DNA from: Nitrososphaerota archaeon | Lineage (GTDB): Archaea; Thermoproteota; Nitrososphaeria; Nitrososphaerales; Nitrosopumilaceae | Direction of reading: 5' to 3' | DNA: 64,000 nt | Assembly (NCBI GenBank): GCA_005877205.1 | Contig: VBPL01000038.1 | Coordinates: 1 to 64,000, forward strand | Shown: positions 17,987-24,584 of the stretch, piece after piece | Numbering within the stretch: the first letter of the stretch is position 1 | Layout: each line of letters opens with the position of its first letter | Program-made: the position numbers and the translations under genes | Notes under the pieces: model-generated | Told to the model about the DNA's origin: nothing | What the model saw: only the letters and a program-made list of their open reading frames with translations | Database searches by the model: none

Positions 17987-18008
17987 ACCTCTCTTTTTAT
18001 TATTTTTT
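17910..18008. repeat. 99-bp near-identical repeat, copy 2
   Basis: Second copy of the anchor-plus-terminator module at 15426-15524, with four substitutions. The bodies of the two genes are unrelated, so the module moved or was converted independently of the rest. Confidence 0.9.
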
Positions 18009-18085
18009 TAAGCTGTGACTTATGCATAATATCAGTCTAATTCACAAAATACTATTATACAAATCAACGGTGAATTTATTGTTCC

Positions 18086-18817
18086 ATGCTGCCCATTCGA
18101 GACGAGAATCCTAAACCGCCAGGGTACAGGCCATATGTAACTTATGCATTAATACTCATCAACGTGCTAGTGTTCTTTTGGGAAATAGCTGTAACTCAGC
18201 AGATTTTCGAATTTACAAATAAAAGAGCAGAAGAAATTCTGTTACAATATGGAACAGTTCCAGCTGTCATAACCAACGGACTTGTTGATCACAACTACGG
18301 CGTAATTACATCAATTTTTAGCTCGATGTTTCTACATGCAGGTATAATACACATTGGAGGTAACATGTTATTTTTGTGGATATTTGGAGATAATATAGAG
18401 TACAGGTTTGGGAGAGGAAAATATTTTGCTCTGTATTTGTTTTGGGGTCTTGTAGCTGGTTTTGTCCATATCATGTCAGATCCTTCCAGCCCAGTACCCG
18501 CAATAGGTGCATCGGGAGCAATTTCTGGAGTACTTGGAGCTTATCTGATTCTATTCCCGAACGCAAAAGTAGTAACCCTATTACTTATGGGATTTTTCAC
18601 TAGATTTATTCGCATTTCTGCAAAATGGTATCTTCCATTTTGGTTCATTTTCCAAAATGTATTTCCTGCCTTAGTAGGTTCCAGTGGTTCCGGAGTTGCA
18701 TTCTTTGCTCATATTGGAGGATTCCTTATCGGTTTGTTATCAGGATTCATTTACAAGAAGACCCACCGCTCAGAATTCACTTATGGTACAAGGTATGGTT
18801 GGAAAGGATATACGTAG
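18086..18817 (+). CDS. Rhomboid-family intramembrane serine protease
   Basis: Cleaves membrane proteins within the bilayer. Six to seven membrane helices; the catalytic serine S143 is in GASGAISG, the catalytic histidine H209 in AHIGGFLIG, and the oxyanion asparagine N93 in HIGGNMLFLW. The 243-residue length is typical of compact archaeal rhomboids. A TATA-like CTATTATAC lies about 30 nt before the ATG. Substrates are not known. Confidence 0.93.
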   Translation: MLPIRDENPKPPGYRPYVTYALILINVLVFFWEIAVTQQIFEFTNKRAEEILLQYGTVPAVITNGLVDHNYGVITSIFSSMFLHAGIIHIGGNMLFLWIFGDNIEYRFGRGKYFALYLFWGLVAGFVHIMSDPSSPVPAIGASGAISGVLGAYLILFPNAKVVTLLLMGFFTRFIRISAKWYLPFWFIFQNVFPALVGSSGSGVAFFAHIGGFLIGLLSGFIYKKTHRSEFTYGTRYGWKGYT

Positions 18818-18899
18818 ATAAACTCTTAGATCACAGTTTCAAAAATGATTCCGATATATTGCTACTAAAGAATAAATTCCATTTGATTTACCAAGACAC

Positions 18900-19076
18900 A
18901 TGCCATTGATAACGATCTCAATGTACCCTGGCAGAACAGAGAAACAAAAAGAGGAATTTGCAAAAGCAATAACAAAATCCGCAGTAGAAATTCTGAAAAC
19001 AAAAGAAAACCATGTGATTGTTGTTTTCGATGAAAATCCAAAAGAAAACTGGTACATGGCAGGAAATCCTCTTTAA
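18900..19076 (+). CDS. Small tautomerase (4-oxalocrotonate tautomerase family)
   Basis: A 58-residue protein beginning MPLITISMYPGRT. The proline exposed after Met removal (P2) is the catalytic base of this superfamily, and the length is that of the family's minimal subunit. An arginine is present at position 12 (YPGRT), where the family usually has catalytic Arg11. A TATA-like AAGAATAAAT lies about 25-30 nt upstream. Typical members form hexamers and tautomerise enol-keto acids; the substrate here is unknown. It is too short for many gene finders. Confidence 0.88.
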   Translation: MPLITISMYPGRTEKQKEEFAKAITKSAVEILKTKENHVIVVFDENPKENWYMAGNPL

Positions 19077-19110
19077 ACACATTTTTATTTTATAGTAATC
19101 TACAAAATCT

Positions 19111-19920
19111 GTGACAAAAGTTACCATTGTGCAAATGAAAGCTGGTATTGATAAAGAAAAAAATTTGAAGAAAATTCTCTGTTACATATCAAAAGCTGCA
19201 AGTCAAGGTTCTGCTTTATGTGCGTTTCCAGAATTTATCATGTGTTATACTAGATCATCCCAATCGGCAGCAGAACTTTCGGCCATTGCTGAGAAGATTA
19301 CCGGGGAATTTGTATCATCAATAGCGGAAACTGCAAAAGAAAACTCAATACAAGTTGTGGGAACATTCTATGAAAAGAGTCCAAAACGTCATCGAGTATA
19401 CGATACCTCGTTTTTGATAAACAAGAATGGAAAAATACTTTCAAGATATAGAAAGGTTCATCTCTATGATGCACTTGGCTTCAAAGAATCCATGAAACTT
19501 TATCCAGGTTCTTCAATTGCAAAACCAGTTAAGACTAGCATAGGTAAATTGGGCTTGATGATCTGTTATGACTTGAGATTTCCCGAAATGTCACGTATTT
19601 TAGCATCTTCGGGTTCTGAAATCTTGATGGTTCCGTCTGCATGGGTAAAAGGTAAGATGAAAGAGGAGCATTGGATGACAATTAACAAAACACGAGCAAT
19701 CGAGAACGGTTGTTATGTAATTTCGCCAGATCAGGTAGGTAACATTTACTGTGGTAGAAGTCTGGTCGTGGATCCTTTTGGAAAAGTTCTTTTAGACATG
19801 AAAAAAAGAGAGGGGATCGGAACTGTCGATATTTCACTCAAACAAGTAAAACAAGTAAGAAAAATGCTGCCATTATTACGAAACAGACGGGTCGATATCT
19901 ATACTGATCTTAAGATTTAG
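19111..19920 (+). CDS. Carbon-nitrogen hydrolase (nitrilase superfamily, Nit-like)
   Basis: Cytoplasmic amidase of the nitrilase superfamily with the complete Glu-Lys-Cys triad: E41 in FPEF, K115 in YRKVHLYD and C152 in ICYDLRFPEM. The last motif is typical of the Nit/omega-amidase branch, which repairs or hydrolyses small amides such as deaminated glutathione or alpha-ketoglutaramate; the exact substrate is not determined. GTG start with a T-rich TATA stretch about 26 nt upstream. The 3' end overlaps the next, convergent gene by 11 nt. Confidence 0.88.
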   Translation: MTKVTIVQMKAGIDKEKNLKKILCYISKAASQGSALCAFPEFIMCYTRSSQSAAELSAIAEKITGEFVSSIAETAKENSIQVVGTFYEKSPKRHRVYDTSFLINKNGKILSRYRKVHLYDALGFKESMKLYPGSSIAKPVKTSIGKLGLMICYDLRFPEMSRILASSGSEILMVPSAWVKGKMKEEHWMTINKTRAIENGCYVISPDQVGNIYCGRSLVVDPFGKVLLDMKKREGIGTVDISLKQVKQVRKMLPLLRNRRVDIYTDLKI

Positions 19921-20386
19921 AAATTCTACTTGCACATTTTATGTTGGAACATTGTCTTGTCCACTTCTGTTTTTTTGAATATCTAAATAAAATTATAGGC
20001 CAGTAACAAACCTTGCAAGGAATTTTTGTAGCATGGATCATTCCTCTTTGTATTAATGGTGTTGATGCTTTACAGCCATTGTAATAGTTAGAGCATCCTA
20101 TGAATCTCTTTTTTGTCTGTCTAGACCTGATAATCAAGAGTTTTCCGATATGGCACTGGGGGCATTCTACAAGACCATTGCCAGGCGAGTTTGTGCCTAG
20201 AATAACGTACTTTCTCTTCCTTTCTGACCAAGAAAGGTAACCATTTCTGTCATAGTATTGTAGTAGTTCTGTTTTCATTTTTGCCACTTTTCTCTTTGTC
20301 ATAATGACAGAATTTCTTGAATTCACTTTATCTTTGGATATGGTCATTTGAGTAATATGATCTATCATTGATGTCATAGTATCCAT
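19910..20386 (-). CDS. Zinc-finger protein with topoisomerase-type C4 motifs
   Basis: A 158-residue protein with two C4 zinc ribbons like those at the C-terminus of type IA topoisomerases: C75/C78/C98/C105 and C124/C127/C146/C151. The N-terminal 70 residues are basic. Longer readings would run into the divergent thiolase gene, so the ATG at 20386 is preferred; it has a TATA-like ATATAAAAA about 30 nt upstream. Probable nucleic-acid binding; no catalytic topoisomerase domain is present. Confidence 0.75.
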   Translation of the reverse strand: MDTMTSMIDHITQMTISKDKVNSRNSVIMTKRKVAKMKTELLQYYDRNGYLSWSERKRKYVILGTNSPGNGLVECPQCHIGKLLIIRSRQTKKRFIGCSNYYNGCKASTPLIQRGMIHATKIPCKVCYWPIILFRYSKKQKWTRQCSNIKCASRISKS

Positions 20387-20410
20387 CAGGTTAAAGAATA
20401 GTAATGAAGA

Positions 20411-20420
20411 ATTTTTATAT
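20411..20420. promoter_or_regulatory. Shared TATA element between thiolase and zinc-finger genes
   Basis: TTTTTATAT around 20412-20420 sits about 26 nt before the GTG of the thiolase on the plus strand and about 30 nt before the ATG at 20386 on the minus strand. One element, or two overlapping ones, may serve both divergent genes. Confidence 0.4.
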
Positions 20421-20441
20421 GGAATGTAGTCAGCGAGATTT

Positions 20442-21596
20442 GTGGAAAAAGTTTGTGTAATTGGTGCTGGTAGCACAAAATATGGTAAATTACAAGATAG
20501 CATTACTGATATTGCATTACAAGCATCTGTTGACGCTTTAGAAAGCGCGGGAATAGAACCAAAAAAGATTCAGGCTGGATACATTTCTAATGTATTTGGT
20601 ATCGCAGATAAACAAGTTCATTTGGGTCCTGTTATAATGAGTAATCTTGGAATACCGGAAGTTCCGTCACTTTCCATCGAATCAGCATGTGGCAGTGGTT
20701 CGATTTCATTTAGAGAAGCATATGCAAATGTAGCTGCAGGATTTTATGACGTAGTACTGGCAACTGGAGTGGAAAAGGTAACTCATACTGGAACTGAATG
20801 GACTACTACTTACTTTTCGTATTGCTCTGATTTTTTTTATGAAGGAGGAGCTGGCGCATCATTTCCAGGATTGTTTGCATCGATGGCAAGAGCTTATCTT
20901 GCAGAATTCAAAGCTACAGAAGAAGATCTTGCAATGGTTGCAGTGAAAAATCATGACAACGGTTTCCTAAATCCAAAAGCTCATCTTAGAAAAAAAATCA
21001 CAGTAGATGATGTACTAAAATCAGCTATTGTTGCAAGCCCATTAAAGTTGTATGACTGTTGCCCGTTCTCAGATGGAGCAAGTGCAGTGATTTTGTGCAA
21101 TGAAAAATTTGCAAAAACTCATTCGAAAAATTACATTGAGGTTATTGGATCTGGAAGGGGTGGATCTCCTGCAGCTCTGCAAGGGAGAGAACACATCACA
21201 ACTATACCAAGTACAAAAATTGCGGCACAAGCTGCTTATAAAATGGCAGGAGTTACTCCAAAAGATATTGATTTTGCAGAAGTACATGACTGCTTTACGA
21301 TTGCAGAACTAGTTGACACTGAGGACCTTGGATTTTTCGAAAAAGGAGAAGCTGTGGAGGCACTACGACAGGGAAGAACAAGACTAAATGGAGACATTCC
21401 AATAAATCCATCCGGCGGTCTAAAATCAAAGGGTCATCCAATAGGCGCTACGGGAATAGGTCAGGTAGTAGAGGTCTTTGATCAATTAACAGGAAAGGCA
21501 GGGGAGAGAACGGTCAAAGACGCCAAAATTGGTCTGACACATAATTTTGGTGCAACCGGTGCAAGCTGCGCCGTCCACATATTCAAAAGTGTATAA
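20442..21596 (+). CDS. Thiolase family acetyl-CoA acyltransferase
   Basis: Condenses or cleaves acyl-CoA units. The acylation cysteine C83 is in SACGSGS, the HDCFT motif near 277 and the GHPIGATG motif near 336 are intact. At 384 residues it fits the archaeal SCP2-like thiolases that work with a small DUF35 protein, and such a gene directly follows with overlapping ends. Possible roles are acetoacetyl-CoA synthesis for the mevalonate pathway or acetoacetyl-CoA cleavage in the 3-hydroxypropionate/4-hydroxybutyrate cycle; sequence alone does not decide. Confidence 0.9.
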   Translation: MEKVCVIGAGSTKYGKLQDSITDIALQASVDALESAGIEPKKIQAGYISNVFGIADKQVHLGPVIMSNLGIPEVPSLSIESACGSGSISFREAYANVAAGFYDVVLATGVEKVTHTGTEWTTTYFSYCSDFFYEGGAGASFPGLFASMARAYLAEFKATEEDLAMVAVKNHDNGFLNPKAHLRKKITVDDVLKSAIVASPLKLYDCCPFSDGASAVILCNEKFAKTHSKNYIEVIGSGRGGSPAALQGREHITTIPSTKIAAQAAYKMAGVTPKDIDFAEVHDCFTIAELVDTEDLGFFEKGEAVEALRQGRTRLNGDIPINPSGGLKSKGHPIGATGIGQVVEVFDQLTGKAGERTVKDAKIGLTHNFGATGASCAVHIFKSV

Positions 21597-21963
21597 ATTG
21601 CTAGCCAAGGAAGAATTCATCAATAATGCTAAACTAGGAAAGGTTCTAGCCAGAAAATGCACAAGATGTGGTTATCTTCATCTTGCTACCACGTATTTCT
21701 GCCAAAATTGTGGAAATAAGACATTTGAGAACGCTATAATAGAAGGTAAAGGCACTATCATGACTTACACAATCATAACGGTTTCACCCGAAGGCTATGA
21801 AAAGTACATTCCATATGCATGGGTAGTAATGAAACTAGACAAGACCGACCTGCGCATTTCTGGGTTTATGGGAGGTATAAAATCTCCGGCAGATCTTCCA
21901 CTTGGAACAAAGGCAAAGATGACAGGTTACGACGAACGCGGAATAATAATCGAAAAACTGTAA
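21589..21963 (+). CDS. DUF35 zinc-ribbon/OB-fold protein, thiolase partner
   Basis: Small partner protein with an N-terminal rubredoxin-like zinc ribbon (CTRCG ... CQNCGN) and a C-terminal OB-fold that is known to bind CoA in archaeal thiolase/HMG-CoA synthase complexes, where it holds acetoacetyl-CoA as it is passed on. The GTG at 21589 overlaps the thiolase stop codon; a TTG at 21598 is an alternative. The tight coupling suggests a stable complex with the thiolase. Confidence 0.86.
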   Translation: MYKLLAKEEFINNAKLGKVLARKCTRCGYLHLATTYFCQNCGNKTFENAIIEGKGTIMTYTIITVSPEGYEKYIPYAWVVMKLDKTDLRISGFMGGIKSPADLPLGTKAKMTGYDERGIIIEKL

Positions 21964-22003
21964 ACCAAATTTATTAAATTGATTAAAAAAAATCAAAAGA
22001 TTT

Positions 22004-22011
22004 CTTTTATA
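22004..22011 (+). promoter_or_regulatory. TATA box of the small zinc-ribbon gene
   Basis: CTTTTATA centred 27 nt before the ATG at 22035, the spacing expected of a leaderless archaeal transcript. Confidence 0.5.
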
Positions 22012-22034
22012 CCCTTTAGACAACAACTCTTGTA

Positions 22035-22196
22035 ATGTCCGTAGATGTTGTATGTGGTAGATGTGGATCTAAAATTTCCAACATGAGAATGCTCAAATCA
22101 ATAAAAGATGTGATGAGACCGTATAACAACAAATGCCCCTCATGTGGACAAACGCTCTCCTCTTCAGAATTTTCGGTCGATGTGCAGAAAAATTGA
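22035..22196 (+). CDS. Small two-CxxC zinc-ribbon protein
   Basis: A 53-residue protein with two cysteine knuckles, CGRC (residues 7-10) and CPSC (34-37), separated by a basic helical segment. A well-placed TATA box supports expression. Such single zinc ribbons are common in archaea and often bind nucleic acid or basal transcription factors; no specific role can be given. Confidence 0.7.
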   Translation: MSVDVVCGRCGSKISNMRMLKSIKDVMRPYNNKCPSCGQTLSSSEFSVDVQKN

Positions 22197-22263
22197 TCTA
22201 AAACCCTCTTTATCGATCAAATTAGTCATAAATCTTATTTACTGATGCTATCTAGACATTCTT

Positions 22264-24357
22264 ATGGAACTTAGTGAGGAATTTGGCGAGAAGCGGGGAG
22301 GAATTTTACAGTCTGCATCAAAACGTGTTAGGATGATCTTTTCTGTTATGGCAAGTCCTAACAGAATTGATATTTTACGTATTTTAAATTCTAAAGGACC
22401 TCTTACTTATTCAGAATTAAAGTCACTTGCTGGATTCAAATCAAAAAAGGAGAGTGGAAAGTTTGCTTATCACCTACGAAAGTTATTGAGACAATCTCTT
22501 GTGGCGCTGAACAAATCTGAAAGACGATATACTATTACAAACCTAGGAAAGTTAGTTCTAAGTCTGGCAAGGCAGATAGAAGAACGATCGATCATTGAAA
22601 GCGGTAAGATGTACGTACGAACCTCTCATGAATCTATAGAAGAGTTCAATTCGCATAAGATAATTCAGTCGCTTGTTCGTGAAGGAAGCCTCCCTCTAGA
22701 ACTTGCTCAAAAGATAACAGAAGAGGTTGAGAATCGTATATACAAGTTCCAGACATCATATCTTACTTCATCACTAATACGTGAGATGGTTAACTCCGTC
22801 CTTCTGGAACAAGGTCACGAGGACTATAGGCACAAACTGGCTAGATTTGGTCTTCCTGGCTATGATATTCACGAACTGATCACAAACGTGGATGGTATCC
22901 ATAACGGCGTAGAAGGGCTACTATTTAAGACAGGCCAATCCGTATTCGGGGAATATCTGGTTTTAAATACTCTGCCTAAAGACGTGGCTGATTCACACCT
23001 GTCAGGGGATATACATATCACCAACACTGGTCTATGGTCGCTACTTCCGGATACCATATTTGTGAATATTAAGGAGCTTGTGGAAGATGGCGTAGACCTA
23101 AGAGGAAAGTTTCTAGGCGTCACGAGAACAACTCCGCCAGCCTCATTAGATGAGCTTGTGACCTCTCTTTCATTACTAACGTCTCTGCTTGTCAAAGAAG
23201 CGTCACAGGAAGTAATTATGGATGGTTTGGCTACCGTTTTACAGAAATATTCGAAGAACCTGTCAGATGTTGAAGAAAAAATTGCAAACTGCTTTACAAA
23301 AATATCTACAGCACCTAGGTATGGTAAGAACGGAACGCTAGCTTCTTTCCGAATTCCTATTAGCGGCGAATCAAAGATAGTGGGAGCGGTTCTTTTGGCT
23401 TACAAAAAATATGTCAAGTCAACACCGATTCCGTCAATAGGACTAATCGTAGACTATGAAAAAGGAAAGATAGGCGAGTTCTCGGACATTTTAGCTGATA
23501 TCATAGCACTAGGAGGACGTGTCATGTTCTCAAAAGGACTAGTATCAAACAAGGGTCTTGCCAGAGGGGACGCAAAGAATCTCAGTGCGACTTCAATTAA
23601 CTTGCAATCTTTATCGATAAACATGCCAAGACTTGCATTTGAATCAAATAAAGATGAAACTTACTTTAGAGCAAGACTTGCATTATTGATGAAGCCAGCT
23701 CTAGCAGCCATGTCGCTTAGAAAAAAGGAGATATCCGATCTTACCCGTCGTGGTCTTAACCCAATTCTTGCAAATAATACACAGTATATGCAGAAGGGCT
23801 CAGTTACGCTTGTGGTAAATTTGATAGGGCTAAAGGAAGCAGTTTATGGTATCTTAGGATACGAGAACAATAAGGCTGGCCACGAAATTCTAGCTAAAGT
23901 CATTACTACAGCCATGGAGGTTGCCGCTAAGAAAGGCAAGGAGATGGGAGACAACGTGACTATATCTATAACGGAGAGTGATGCTTCCGCACGCTTCTCC
24001 GGCTTGGATGGTGAAAAGTATGGTAAAATGTCCATTCATCAACATTTAGAAGGCGAGTCCTATTCAGAAGGGGTAGTTCTTGACGCCTCGGAATTGGATG
24101 GAATGACTCTTAAGAGTGAAAAGATCGTAGAATCCAACCATCTATCTAAGATGATAAATGGTGGGTTATTGGTTCAGCTGAAGATCCCAGATATCATGGA
24201 TTCTTCGAAAATCAAAAAGGCAATAGAGAAAGCGGGTGATTTATTAGGTTCATTTAGACCAATTAGAAAAGTCCCTATTTGCAGTAACTGTGGGCTAAAA
24301 GAGGAAAAGATAACAGAAAAGTGCCCTGTCTGTAAATCGCCTTACATACTGGCATAA
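22264..24357 (+). CDS. wHTH/ATP-cone/NrdD-like protein, probable RNR regulator
   Basis: A 697-residue protein built of: an ArsR-like winged helix (about 20-105, with FAYHLRKLL as recognition helix); an ATP-cone (about 118-200), the nucleotide-sensing module of ribonucleotide reductases and NrdR; a long region (about 200-660) resembling the catalytic barrel of anaerobic reductase NrdD; and a C-terminal zinc ribbon (C673, C676, C687, C690). NrdD enzymes continue after this ribbon into a glycyl-radical loop (RxxGY type), but this chain ends seven residues later, so the radical site is absent. The gene is 227 bp upstream of the class II reductase. Best reading: a nucleotide-responsive transcription factor from a dead reductase. 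Confidence 0.82.
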   Translation: MELSEEFGEKRGGILQSASKRVRMIFSVMASPNRIDILRILNSKGPLTYSELKSLAGFKSKKESGKFAYHLRKLLRQSLVALNKSERRYTITNLGKLVLSLARQIEERSIIESGKMYVRTSHESIEEFNSHKIIQSLVREGSLPLELAQKITEEVENRIYKFQTSYLTSSLIREMVNSVLLEQGHEDYRHKLARFGLPGYDIHELITNVDGIHNGVEGLLFKTGQSVFGEYLVLNTLPKDVADSHLSGDIHITNTGLWSLLPDTIFVNIKELVEDGVDLRGKFLGVTRTTPPASLDELVTSLSLLTSLLVKEASQEVIMDGLATVLQKYSKNLSDVEEKIANCFTKISTAPRYGKNGTLASFRIPISGESKIVGAVLLAYKKYVKSTPIPSIGLIVDYEKGKIGEFSDILADIIALGGRVMFSKGLVSNKGLARGDAKNLSATSINLQSLSINMPRLAFESNKDETYFRARLALLMKPALAAMSLRKKEISDLTRRGLNPILANNTQYMQKGSVTLVVNLIGLKEAVYGILGYENNKAGHEILAKVITTAMEVAAKKGKEMGDNVTISITESDASARFSGLDGEKYGKMSIHQHLEGESYSEGVVLDASELDGMTLKSEKIVESNHLSKMINGGLLVQLKIPDIMDSSKIKKAIEKAGDLLGSFRPIRKVPICSNCGLKEEKITEKCPVCKSPYILA

Positions 24358-24584
24358 GATTTACCTTAGGAAAGACAAAAGTTCACACAGAAAAGTTTTA
24401 CAACATTGTCAGAACCGTGTTCACTTTTCGAAAAATCATTTAACATTTATTTTGGGATACAACGATCCAATACTATGGAAATCGTAATAGTGTCAACAAA
24501 ATTGATCCAAAGCTTAGCTTTAGAAAATAATTTTTTGCCGCAGTGTTTATTTAACTCTCATTTTATACTCATGCGGGGAGTGAA
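24358..24584. other. Intergenic region upstream of ribonucleotide reductase
   Basis: 227 bp with no convincing gene. It contains a TTTATTTAA stretch (about 24545-24553) that could be the TATA box for the reductase, a second TTTTATA at 24561-24567, and a purine-rich GCGGGGAG at 24573-24580 that can serve as ribosome binding site for the TTG start. An imperfect dyad (AAAAGTTCACAC near 24376 against GTGTTCACTTTT near 24417) could be a regulator site. Confidence 0.35.
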
